Numbered from the stretch's first letter, positions 1 through 7,849 are shown. The stretch is 10,664 nucleotides of DNA from Cyclostephanos tholiformis (GCA_036939975.1 JALLPB010001219.1:1-10664), one strand, 5' to 3'. Notes: generated by a model not told the origin, from the letters alone. A program made the numbers and translations.

Positions 1-797
1 GTGTTGGTACATCTTTATGATGTATCTTTGATGTTCCTCCATGAGTATGTACATCAATAGGAGAGCTTGAAGATTTCCCTTCATCAAACATAGAAAACAT
101 GAAACATCTCATTGACCATCTCGAAATGGCTACATACGAGTTGACTGGCGACTTGTTCGTTGGCGAATCAGCACAACATACTGGAAGCATCTGCTGGTGG
201 GATTGCCCAGATGGAACACCTCCAAATGAATTTGATCAGACTTTTCTCTCTGCAACCAATGTGTGTTTCTTTCTCAAAGAATGATCTCCAAACCAGAGCT
301 TCTTTCACCTGAAGAACATCTGCACCGCCGGGTCACTTAAATGATCAAATGGGCAGGTTCAGGTGCTGTCACTGTAGAGTCCAAGATTGACAATGTATCC
401 AAGCTTGTTCCCCAGATAGCCACCCTTAATCCATGGATAATGTCTTGGTCTAACGTCTCGGACTACTATAAGATGAGCGAGACCACAGTATTGTGCAGGC
501 TTGCTCCTATAATGGCAATACAATATACTTTGCATACTCAATGAATTGGAGTTTCGATTCCCACCACCAGATAATCCTATGAATATTGCAGACTATGTGC
601 TGGCAATATGCTGGCAGAGAGAGTGGATTAATAACTTCTTTTACATCGCTCGACATGATGGTCCTTGTCAAGTTGGCAACATAGAAAACTCCATATTCAA
701 CCCACTGACTACCACTGGAAGCACAACTCTTTTCTTCACCTTCACCTATGACCCTGAAATTGACTTGAAACCTCGGTGTAATGAACTGAGAATGTGA
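1..797 (+). pseudogene. Decayed protein-coding remnant, family not recognised
   Basis: No intact gene is present, but protein-like sequence runs along the + strand and changes frame repeatedly. Frame 1 covers about 1-57 (LVHLYDVSLMFLHEYVHQ, then TAG). Frame 3 covers about 60-284 (LEDFPSSNIENMKHLIDHLE, later GSICWWDCPDGTPPNEFD). Frame 2 covers about 242-480 (LCNQCVFLSQRMISKPE, an in-frame TAA at 338, then TLNPWIMSWSNVSDYYK). Frame 1 covers about 481-560 (ACSYNGNTIYFAYSMNWSFD). Frame 3 then runs to a TGA at 795-797 (NPMNIADYVLAICWQREWIN, later GNIENSIFNPLTTTGSTTLF and FTYDPEIDLKP). The pieces join end to end in order and have globular composition with many W, C and Y, as expected of one ancestral ORF broken by at least four indels and two stops. 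It may extend left of the window. I cannot name the family. Introns could explain one shift but not all of them. Confidence 0.5.
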
Positions 798-1329
798 GCA
801 CTGTGGAGGATCATAATTAGCTGGTATAAGAGAGCGACAAGTAAATGGAGAGAGTACTCGAGGTAAAGAATAGAATTGTTATGGGTTTTCTGAGTAAAGA
901 TAGAAAATTGGGGTTGGGGGTGACGATTGCAATATGCATAAAACATACAAGACAAGTAGGCTTAGGATTGACATCTTATATTTTAAGATATCTAGAGAAG
1001 AGGAATTGGTCGACAGATTTGAAAATAACATCTTGATAAGTTATAATGGATAGACACTTGTACAAGAGAAGCAAGATTACACACTTTAGACATTAGATTA
1101 CAGAATGCCTGGGTTCAATAATTCAGTAACATATAATCTCAACTGACCTAACTAACAAGCAAATGTGCAAATCCATTAGACTCCAACAACATAAACCTTT
1201 CATCTTTTTGACCAAAGCTAACAGCATGGCACCACCACAACAAGGAATGACTGCCCCTGATATATTTTGGACGATTTCAGACTTGGCACATCGACCGACC
1301 ATACCCATGATGAGACGTTTGTTCGCCCG
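798..1329. other. AT-rich intergenic stretch, no gene seen
   Basis: The stretch is AT-rich compared with the adjoining malate dehydrogenase coding sequence. The short open frames here (for example 845-1036 +) have no recognisable motif. The right-hand part, just below 1330, must contain the 3' UTR and poly(A) site of the minus-strand malate dehydrogenase gene, but I see no decisive signal that fixes its end. No tRNA-like or repeat structure was found by eye. Confidence 0.5.
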
Positions 1330-2631
1330 TTAGGCGTTCGCGAATGCCACGCCCTTTTGAATCTGACTCTTCAACTCCGGCATCATCTTGTCGAACCACA
1401 TTTTTTCATACGGCGACAGGTCGCCGAGCGGCAGTATTTCCTCGATGCCATTCTTCCCGATTTTAACCGGCGATGCGAAGAAGGACGCGTCCGTCAGGGA
1501 GCTTTCGACGAAAGCACATTGAACGACGTTCTCACCCCGGATAGCCCTTAGCAGGTTTTCTGTGAAGACGTATCCCGCGTAGGCCATGCTGAGGGTGGCG
1601 CTGCCAGCGCCCGCCTTTGCCGCCACGACCTCGTCGCCTCCGAATTCTATTAACGATCCCCAAAGATTATTTTTTCCACGGGTAAACACGAATGAAAACG
1701 AATGAAGATTGAATTCAACGAAAGAAACCATGCTACAACGGTACGACATTGATAGAAAATGTTTCGACCCGAGCTATACAATCTGTGTACTCTACTCACG
1801 CGTGCGAACGGTAAGTGCCTCCAACTCGGCATCGGAGAACTTGGCCCCGCCTACCCTCGAGAAGAGTGGGAGGATGGTGATTCCCGCGTGTCCGCCGATA
1901 ACGGTCACGTCGATGTCCTTGGGATCCAAGCCCAGGCTATTGGCAGCGAAGGTGTTAGCGCGGCAAACATCTAAAGTCGTTACGCCGAAGAGCTTCTTGG
2001 GGTCATACTTCCCCGCCTTCTTGAGAACTTCGGCGGCGATGGGCACGGTCGAGTTGACGGGGTTACTGATGATGGCTGTTTCGAACGCGACGTAGAAAAA
2101 GTCAAAAAATCAAGTTTGGCGATGGACGACTTTGCTCTCCAGAATTGCGTGCATATACTCGCCAATCATCGCATCGGGACAGAACTTGGCGCATCCCTCC
2201 ACAAGTGTCTTGACGATTCCCGCATTCGTGTTGAAGAGGTCGTCCCTCGTCATTCCAGGCTTCCTCGGAACGCCCGCGGGGATCACCACTACGTCCGCCC
2301 CCGATAGGGTCTCCTCAAGTCCAATGTTGCCCTTCATTGGGAACGACACGGGACTCGGCAGCGATCCCGTCACGGACGAATGAGTCGGGATGTGGGATAG
2401 GTCGGCAGCCACGCCCGGCGTACCGACGATGTCATAGAGCGACAGCTCGGAGATCTCCGGCGAGAGCTTGCAAAGGAGGGATAGGGGTTGGCCGATCCCG
2501 CCCGCGGCGCCTAGGACGGCCACTTTCGCCTTGGACGCGGACGTGGTGGAGAAGGAGCATCCGCGGGGAGAAGTTGCAGCGGCGCGGAGGGCGCCGGATA
2601 CGGCGTTGGTGGCGTGACGATTGAAGATCAT
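1330..2631 (-). CDS. MDH: NAD-dependent malate dehydrogenase, mitochondrial (3 exons)
   Basis: The enzyme interconverts malate and oxaloacetate with NAD in the TCA cycle. Exons are 2631-2163, 2075-1800 and 1646-1330 (TAA), giving 353 residues, normal for the mitochondrial/bacterial-type family plus a presequence. Residues 1-33 are rich in Arg, Ser and Ala with no acidic residue, as in a mitochondrial targeting peptide. The Rossmann glycine motif GAAGGIG is at 41-47. Substrate-binding arginines fit R123 and R129 (VPRKPGMTR) and R195. The catalytic Asp-His pair fits D192 ([10 protein letters not shown]) and H219 (GGHAGIT). NPVNSTVP follows the first splice junction, and [12 protein letters not shown] is in exon 3. 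The join C|AA across intron 2 gives Gln-Phe-Gly-Gly-Asp, the expected family sequence. The start is the first Met upstream of the presequence. The gene is divergent from GrpE. Function is secure; the exact intron 1 splice pair is discussed separately. Confidence 0.95.
1647..1799 (-). other. Malate dehydrogenase intron 2
   Basis: This is a 153-nt phase-1 intron with a strong donor (C|GTGAGTAG) and an acceptor GTTAATAG|AATTCGG. Although 153 is a multiple of three, retention would end translation at once at the TAG inside the donor sequence. Splicing rebuilds a Gln codon and restores the conserved Gln-Phe-Gly-Gly-Asp join. Confidence 0.88.
2076..2162 (-). other. Malate dehydrogenase intron 1, apparent GC-AG type
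   Basis: This is an 87-nt phase-1 intron. Read on the minus strand the donor is G|GCGAGTAT and the acceptor is GAAACAG|CC. Splicing here yields ...[13 protein letters not shown]..., which keeps the conserved hydrophobic strand before NPVN. A canonical GT lies 4 nt downstream (GA|GTATAT). Used with the CAG at 2068-2066 it is also in frame, but gives ...DAMIG-DNPVNS..., two residues shorter and without that strand. Using the GT with the first acceptor meets a stop at once. The GC-AG choice therefore rests on family conservation, not on transcript evidence. Confidence 0.7.
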
Positions 2632-3075
2632 GATGCAGTTTTGGGTTTGCCTCCGAAAGAAGAAAAAAATAAAAATAATGATGGACGGTGGTGGAGCGGC
2701 GTGCGGGGCTCGGTTTTCAACGGGTGGATGGATCCTCCTATTGTAGGAACCAGTATCAATGTATGATAGTAACTAAAATCCCCCCGCAATTTCTCGAAAA
2801 TTATCCGACGCAGCAGGCCGACATCAGACATCACCGACGACGCGTTTTCTTCCCCTAGGTACATACGAAATGGCATCGTAGATATTACGTACTTACCCTC
2901 TCAAAATTTTCATGTCAAGAGCTCCCCCTGTCTATCATCTCTGCGTGGTCTGTCCCTCGCCATCTTGAACTCCCCCTCTGCCTCCCTCTTCCATCGAAAT
3001 CAACAAATCACCCTTTTTTCCTTCCCTTTGTCCTCCATCCTCGTCACATCACCATCCTGACCAACCATCAAGACG
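2632..3075. promoter_or_regulatory. Divergent promoter region, malate dehydrogenase / GrpE
   Basis: This 444-nt spacer separates the two start codons and must hold the 5' UTRs and promoters of both genes. The side next to malate dehydrogenase has an A-rich run near 2660-2680. The side next to GrpE (about 2925-3070) is strikingly pyrimidine-rich on the + strand, typical of a 5' leader. I see no clear TATA box and cannot place a transcription start. Confidence 0.5.
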
Positions 3076-4011
3076 ATGGCACCGCTAATCGCCGCCGCTG
3101 GCATCGCCTTCGCCATCCTCTCGTCGTCGTCGACACCATCGGGCTCGGTCGCCGACGCCTTCGCCCCCGTCGCCACCACGATGGGTCTCGGTAGACTCGG
3201 CCATCCCGCCATCGTCGCGGCGCCCCCTTCCTCGTGGCGTACCATCGTCGCGTCCGGGATCCGAATGAGCGGGGATGACGAAGGCGCCGCCGACGACTCG
3301 ACCGGCACCACCGTCGAAGACTCCGTCCCCCCGCCCGTCGCCGAGGGGGAGGAAACGCCCGAACGACAAACGGAGGAGGATGAGGAGAGGAAGAAGGAGG
3401 TCGAGGAATTGAAACAAACAATCGCCTCCCTCGAATCGTCCCTCAGGGCGAAACGATCCCAATTGTCCGGCCTCAGAGATCAGATCGACAGATACTCCTC
3501 GGCCGGATACGCCCGTCAGGTCGCATCCGTCGAGAACGCGAAGCGCGTGCGAGGCGCGAACATGGCCGACGACAAGTCGGCCGCTCGCGCCTCGGTATTG
3601 CGAAGCTTCCTCCCGGCTCTCGACGAGCTCGACGTGCTCGGGACGAAGTACGAAGGCAGCGACTTCGCGAGGACGTTCGATTCCGGACTCAGGAGCGAAC
3701 TCGAAACGTCGCTTAGGGACCTGGGGGTGTCGGTCTACGAGGTGTCGGCAGGACAGTCGATATTGGACGTGGGACGCGTCGTGGCGGTGGAGCAGGAACA
3801 AAGCGAGGAGCATCCGAGAGGGACCGCGATACGGTCGGTGAAGGCAGGATTGGAGATATCTGGCAACGTCATACGGCCGGCGGAGGTCGTGGGGAGCCTT
3901 GGCCGCAAGGAGGACATCGCCGCGGTCGGCCCCGAGGCGGAGGCGGTGGAGGGGGGCGAGGACGGCGCGGACGGCGAGGGCCACGAGGGCCGCGATTCGA
4001 CGGCAGAGTAA
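3076..4011 (+). CDS. GrpE nucleotide-exchange factor, plastid-targeted
   Basis: GrpE releases ADP from Hsp70 (DnaK) and so resets the chaperone cycle; here it would act in the plastid stroma. The 311-residue intronless ORF starts with a hydrophobic signal peptide (1-27) and the ASAFAP-like motif ADAFAP at 26-31, with Phe at the predicted +1 position, followed by a Ser/Thr/Gly/Pro-rich transit region. An acidic-to-charged stretch leads into a long coiled coil (about 99-165), the GrpE dimerisation helix. A helical segment follows (RSFLPALDELDVL, 176-188), then the beta-wing domain to about 276 with the signature ISGNVIRPAEVV (261-272). The usual FDP-x-x-HEA strand is divergent (LDVGRVVAVEQ), so contact with Hsp70 may differ in detail. 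The tail (282-311) is Glu/Gly-rich and unlike the family core. The start is the only Met before the signal peptide. Confidence 0.88.
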   Translation: MAPLIAAAGIAFAILSSSSTPSGSVADAFAPVATTMGLGRLGHPAIVAAPPSSWRTIVASGIRMSGDDEGAADDSTGTTVEDSVPPPVAEGEETPERQTEEDEERKKEVEELKQTIASLESSLRAKRSQLSGLRDQIDRYSSAGYARQVASVENAKRVRGANMADDKSAARASVLRSFLPALDELDVLGTKYEGSDFARTFDSGLRSELETSLRDLGVSVYEVSAGQSILDVGRVVAVEQEQSEEHPRGTAIRSVKAGLEISGNVIRPAEVVGSLGRKEDIAAVGPEAEAVEGGEDGADGEGHEGRDSTAE

Positions 4012-4340
4012 AGAAAGTAGACGTTCGATCGAGATGGATGATGTAATGATGAAAAGCGAGCGCATTCCTTTTTAAACCGAAACAATAATCAAGCAGGAGA
4101 CCTTCCCCTAGAGGATATGAACTAAACAGGAACTGATTTAACATATACTCTCTTGCTTTTTCCTCTCAATCGTCATATCTCAACCCGCAAAAAATAATGT
4201 GGATCATTGGAGTGACGATTATTCTCTTAGACTGACTGGTTCCGTATTCGTACTATTCCCACGTGAATCTTACAGTACCTACTTAACGCGATTTTAATCT
4301 CAACCGGGCAACGGCTTGGACATCAACATCTGTCGAAGAG
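4012..4340. other. Intergenic, GrpE 3' UTR side
   Basis: This 329-nt spacer contains no supported gene. Composition drops abruptly from the GC-rich GrpE tail to AT-rich sequence. The first part must be the GrpE 3' UTR. No repeat, tRNA or obvious terminator structure was seen. Confidence 0.5.
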
Positions 4341-4991
4341 ATGTCCAAGCGGATAAAGCTTGAGGCATCGGGTAATCATACCTGCGACGCCGCCGTGGCG
4401 AAAATGGCAGTGGGCGAACGGCCACTTCTCCTGCCCCTGCCCTCGCTCGATCTATCGAATTCCAAAACGACACCATGGACTGTAGCCAACGCCCTGCTAT
4501 CGCTCCTCACGAACGGCGTGACTGGGCAAGATGCCGCGGCCTAGAATCTCATGAAGGCATTTCCCCTGGTGATAGCGGAGCTGGATGCCAGGTCTAGCGC
4601 CTTGGCAAGGGCGAGAGAGTCGGAGGGGATGCGCCTCCCAATCGCCTTCCTGTTTCCGACGGGGGACACCGCTAGCAGCAACAATGACGATGACGACCGC
4701 GAAGGAGGAGGGGGGACAACCATCATCATTCCCATCCGAGAGGAATGTTTCGCGAAAATGATGACATTCCTCAACGGCAGGGAAATCGTGAATGCATCCA
4801 TCGTCAGCAAGGCTTGGCTTTCTGTCAGCCATATGCCCTTGGTCTGGGAGCGGCTCGATGCCTCCAACGGCCTGTTGAACAAGAGCAGAAAGATGTCCAT
4901 GACGTCCCTAGTGGCGCTGCTGGGACGGCCACAAATCGCCAATCTCACCGATTTAGTCGATAAAACCGATGTAGCTTTGTCGTCCAAATAG
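4341..4991 (+). pseudogene. F-box protein remnant with in-frame TAG
   Basis: One reading frame runs from ATG 4341 to TAG 4989-4991 and is interrupted by a TAG at 4542-4544. The first piece (67 residues, starting MSKRIKLEASG) and the second piece (146 residues from ATG 4551) read as one protein. The second contains an F-box-like segment at its residues 62-103: EECFAKMMTFLNGREIVNAS, then SKAWL and PLVWERLD. That segment matches the F-box pattern of a hydrophobic helix, then V/S-K-x-W, then LW-x-x-L. F-box proteins link substrates to SCF ubiquitin ligases through Skp1. The frame ends at RPQIANLTDLVD, where such proteins usually continue into leucine-rich repeats; none follow here. It is therefore probably a truncated, stop-interrupted pseudogene. 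Alternatives are expression of only the downstream 146-residue F-box piece, or a sequencing error at 4542. Confidence 0.6.
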
Positions 4992-5093
4992 TCAATTCTT
5001 TATTGCAAATGGGTTCTGCAACTGCCATGTCTGAATGGAAGCGAGTAGAAGAGTGAGTTTAATTTGGTTGTTACTTCATTCTTTTTAGCAATT

Positions 5094-6113
5094 CTAAAAC
5101 GAAAGCCCAAGATTGACACCGGTCGCAAGATGCGCGAATAGTACCGCCATAGTGGCCGTTCCGAGATATGCATGGACATCCCTCGCGAGTGCACCATTCT
5201 CCGTCGCGAATAATTTCGGTAGTAGAGCCTGAGCGGTCAAGAGAGCGACCGATAGGGCGGCAGTTATGGCGTGGGGGGATTCCAATATGCTCTTTCCCTG
5301 AGTGTCGAGTAGTACAAGTCCACCTTGACCACCCAGCAGGAAGAAGAAAAAGGCGCCGCCGATGACTGAGCGGTTGGTACCGAAGGCATCGAGGCCCAAA
5401 ATACGAGCGAGAGGGATTATAATAGTACATTGGGATTGAGGGACGACCCCCCCCCAAAAAACAAGGCTTAATAAAGTCGGAAGACATGCATGTACTCACT
5501 CTTTGGATGGGCCTCGCGGATCGTATCCCCGAGAGTGAGGGGGGTGACGTCCTCGCCGTTACCGAGGCGTATCTGCCAACCCATGTATGCGCCGATGACC
5601 CCCATGCTAAGGAGGACGCTCGTCATCGCCGCACCATGTCCCCAATGGAGGAGGAAATCCGGTACCAGTCCCGACTCCGACGCCTGACGGAACATGGGCG
5701 TCCAAATATCGACATAAGATTGCACCGGCCCCTTGATGCCGTCGAACGCGGACATGCCTACTCGCGCGGGGCGATGACATCGTCGTCCATCGTATTATGT
5801 AGAGAAGAGAAAGAGATGAGCAATTCGGTTGGTGAGCATATACCTCGCACGTTCGTCACGTGTCAAGGTGGGAAACGCAATCCCATCCCCCCGACGATGT
5901 CCCGAATACCGTATTACCAAATCGAATGTCAAGGGATAGTAGAATGCGAACGTATTTCGAACCCCCGAACTCACTCAGACTCGATGACGTCGGAACGACG
6001 CGGATGTTCTTGTCATTACCAACGAGACAAGCCGATCGAGGAGATGGCGATACGAAGGCATCGGCGCAACCTAGGCCGATGAGCAGCGTCGAGAGAATTG
6101 AAGTGGAACGCAT
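5094..6113 (-). CDS. DUF4079-type four-helix membrane protein, plastid-targeted (3 exons)
   Basis: Exons 6113-5975, 5757-5500 and 5365-5094 (TAG) give 222 residues. The N-terminus is a signal peptide (MRSTSILSTLLIGLGCADAF) with an ASAFAP-like motif ADAFVSP, pointing to the plastid. The mature part has four hydrophobic helices: LLHWGHGAAMTSVLLSMGVI; IIGGAFFFFLLGGQGGLVLL (built across intron 2); SPHAITAALSVALLTAQALL; and VHAYLGTATMAVLFAHLATG. Histidines recur at helix ends (LLHWGHG, EAHPK, SPHA, VHAY, FAHLATG). This layout fits DUF4079, a family of cyanobacteria and plastids resembling cytochrome b561-type four-helix proteins, so haem binding and a thylakoid location are plausible but unproven. 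The start at 6113 is chosen because it begins directly at the signal peptide, although the frame stays open upstream to 6227. It converges with the F-box remnant and diverges from the thioredoxin gene. Confidence 0.82.
5366..5499 (-). other. Intron 2 of the DUF4079-type gene
   Basis: This is a 134-nt phase-1 intron, donor AAAGA|GTGAGTAC and acceptor ACCGCTCAG|TCATC. It holds a G-run on the minus strand around 5447-5455. Splicing yields EAHPK-I-IGGAFFF, joining the loop to the second helix. No other AG downstream of the G-run keeps the frame and the helix intact. Confidence 0.8.
5758..5974 (-). other. Intron 1 of the DUF4079-type gene
   Basis: This is a 217-nt phase-1 intron with a strong donor (CTGA|GTGAGTTC) and an acceptor GCGAGTAG|GCATG. 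Splicing rebuilds a Ser codon and joins the targeting exon (ending VVPTSSSL) to MSAFDGIKG. It therefore separates the plastid targeting sequence from the mature protein. Confidence 0.8.
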
Positions 6114-6454
6114 CACGACGGTTTGTATTATATGATGGATGATATCATTCGTTAATTTTTCTCGCCGCGCCCGGTAAAAAAAAAAGCTACTATTAATATT
6201 ATGATGAGTCAGCTTTCGTCTCTCCAATTTTGTGAAGAATCATAGTGTACAATTCCTGCGTACGTACGTGTTTGTCTTCTATGGCGGGAGGGGGACGGAT
6301 CAACATCACGACGTAACAAAACATCATAACTTGCCGTTCTCATCATCGACCCGCCACCACCACCGACCAACAACAACAACACAACTTCAGAAAAATTAGG
6401 TATCATAATTCATAGTCTCTCCATCGAATTCTCCACCCACCCTCCAGTATCACG
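6114..6454. promoter_or_regulatory. Divergent promoter region, DUF4079 gene / thioredoxin gene
   Basis: This 341-nt spacer separates the two start codons. It carries an A-run at about 6176-6185, a TGAGTCA (bZIP/AP-1-like core) at 6205-6211, and an alternating TACG run near 6260. The part before 6455 is C/A-rich and looks like a 5' leader. The bZIP-like match is only seven bases and may be chance. Confidence 0.45.
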
Positions 6455-7849
6455 ATGAAAGGCACGGGTCGACCAACACCATCAGCAGCATGGCGCCCGC
6501 ATCATCTCGTGGCGTTTACGTTCGCCCTATCGACGAGCATCATCGTAAGCGCGCCCCGCGCCGCCGACGCATTCTCGTCCCCGCCTCCGGGCGGTGTCAT
6601 CGTCAATAATATTATTATCGGCCCATCATCGCGTCGGATCCATAATAACCGCGATCGCGCCGGGTGTTCGCATCGCAATCGCATCATCTTCCACGCGCCA
6701 CCGTCGTCGTCGTCGTCGTCGTCGTCGAGTCGACTCCACGTCGGGGGGGAGACGTCTCGGTCGTGGGAGCAGCGACCCACCCCCGCCGACATGAAATCGC
6801 GCGACATCCAAGCGGAACTCGGGAGGATGGACGTTTCGTATGCCGATTGCTTCGATCGAGATAGCCTCGAGAGGCGACTCGTCGAGGCGAGGGATGGATC
6901 GGCATCGACGGCATCGGTCGGCGGTGCGGCGTCGTCGGTGGAGGCGGAAAAGGAGGGGGCGGCATCCACCTCGATCCTCGCCGATGTCGATCCCACCTCG
7001 ACGACGGAACCGTCCCATGCGGCGCCCGCGGAATCATCGACCGGGGGATTCAACAGGGAAGTCACCCTCGCGGAACTACGTAACCTTCGCGTCAGGGAGC
7101 TTAGGGTGAGGCTGTCGGAAATGAAGGTTCGATGGGGTACCATGATCGAGAAGGAGGAGATGGTCCGCGCTCTATGCGATGCGATGGAGGAGCGATACGT
7201 TCGGGGTGCGAATTACAGCCGTACCGGCATCCTGATCCCGGGCGCGGTGGCCGATATAGACGAGGGCGCGTTGATCGGGGAATTGGGCTGGTCGGAATCG
7301 GAATTGGTCCGGGGCGTCGCCGCCGCGGCCGCCCCGCCCGCGTCCGGGCGGGGGAACGACGTCGTCACACCCCCTCCCTCCACCCCATCTCGCCATCCAC
7401 CGCTGTTGCTCGACGTGTACGCCACGTGGTGCGGTCCGTGCCAATTCATGGCGCCGCTGCTGGCGAAGGCGGCGGAGGAATTCGGACCTGACGTCCGGGT
7501 GGTCAAGTTGGATAGCGACAAGCATCCCCGCATATCCAGCGCGCTGAAAGGTGAGTGTTTCTTCGCCATCATCGTCGATTGTTTGAATTTTTTTCAATTT
7601 GCCCCCCGGCACATTTTCTTTTCGATTCTCGAGTCTAAATCTCGACCGGAAAAAACAACAACAACAACAACAACAAACGAACGATACGCCACTCTCCAAC
7701 ACCGCCATTTCTTCGGCTCATCAGTGGGTGGATTGCCCACGTTGATACTCTTCGATGGCGGCGATGTGAGCAGGGAAATTCAGCGCGTAGAGGGGGCATT
7801 GACCAAGGATCAGATTATAGATTTCGTTAACGGGAATTTCAGGAGGTAA
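6455..7849 (+). CDS. Thioredoxin-domain protein with two SAP-like repeats, plastid-targeted (2 exons)
   Basis: Exons 6455-7550 and 7725-7849 give 406 residues. Residues 1-40 form a signal peptide ending in an ASAFAP-like motif (AADAFSSP), so plastid import is likely. A low-complexity region follows with a nine-residue Ser run (84-92). Two helix-loop-helix segments resemble SAP-like repeats: 112-146 (MKSRDIQAELGRMDVSYADC, later RDSLERRLVEAR) and 203-246 (TLAELRNLRVRELRVRLSEM, later IEKEEMVRAL). The C-terminal thioredoxin fold (about 316-405) has LLLDVYATWCGPC with redox cysteines C326 and C329, KLDSD, and the cis-proline in GGLPTL (P370), which lies just after the splice junction. It is probably a stromal disulfide reductase; its substrate is unknown. 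The SAP-like repeats may bind nucleic acid or protein, an inference only. If the intron is retained the product is 464 residues with an insert that separates the cysteines from the cis-proline. Confidence 0.87.
   Translation: MKGTGRPTPSAAWRPHHLVAFTFALSTSIIVSAPRAADAFSSPPPGGVIVNNIIIGPSSRRIHNNRDRAGCSHRNRIIFHAPPSSSSSSSSSRLHVGGETSRSWEQRPTPADMKSRDIQAELGRMDVSYADCFDRDSLERRLVEARDGSASTASVGGAASSVEAEKEGAASTSILADVDPTSTTEPSHAAPAESSTGGFNREVTLAELRNLRVRELRVRLSEMKVRWGTMIEKEEMVRALCDAMEERYVRGANYSRTGILIPGAVADIDEGALIGELGWSESELVRGVAAAAAPPASGRGNDVVTPPPSTPSRHPPLLLDVYATWCGPCQFMAPLLAKAAEEFGPDVRVVKLDSDKHPRISSALKGECFFAIIVDCLNFFQFAPRHIFFSILESKSRPEKTTTTTTTNERYATLQHRHFFGSSVGGLPTLILFDGGDVSREIQRVEGALTKDQIIDFVNGNFRR
6703..6727 (+). 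repeat. (GTC)n / (TCG)n microsatellite coding for poly-Ser
   Basis: About eight perfect trinucleotide units inside the linker of the thioredoxin-domain gene encode a serine run. Because the unit is a codon, length changes would not shift the frame. Confidence 0.9.
7551..7724 (+). other. Stop-free 3n intron in the thioredoxin gene
   Basis: This is a 174-nt phase-1 intron, donor AAAG|GTGAGTG, acceptor CTCATCAG|TGGG. Splicing gives LK-V-GGLPTL, exactly the thioredoxin consensus. The intron is a multiple of three and has no in-frame stop, so retained RNA would still be translatable. It contains an (AAC)n microsatellite at about 7654-7676. Confidence 0.88.
7654..7676 (+). repeat. (AAC)n microsatellite inside the thioredoxin gene intron
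   Basis: About seven AAC/ACA units lie in the intron of the thioredoxin-domain gene. In retained RNA they would encode threonines. Confidence 0.85.

Noticed and set aside
1..797. Retrotransposon or LTR remnant
   Set aside because: No reverse transcriptase, integrase or RNase H motif and no terminal repeats could be seen; the segments fit a host-type protein equally well.
845..1036. 63-residue + strand ORF
   Set aside because: It is short, in AT-rich sequence, without a recognisable motif, and there is no sign it continues the decayed frame that ends at 797.
1267..2383. Several + strand frames opposite malate dehydrogenase
   Set aside because: They are shadows of the conserved minus-strand exons and show no independent motif.
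3085..4065. 326-residue open frame antisense to GrpE
   Set aside because: It is a mirror of a GC-rich coding sequence: Arg/Leu/Gly-rich, no domain, while the + strand encodes a recognisable GrpE with targeting signal.
6205..6211. TGAGTCA as a functional bZIP site
   Set aside because: A seven-base match in a 341-nt spacer is weak evidence; it is mentioned in the spacer entry only.
6502..7143. 213-residue open frame antisense to the thioredoxin gene
   Set aside because: The composition is low-complexity (Asp, Ser, Arg runs from the TCG repeat) and it lies opposite a well-supported exon.
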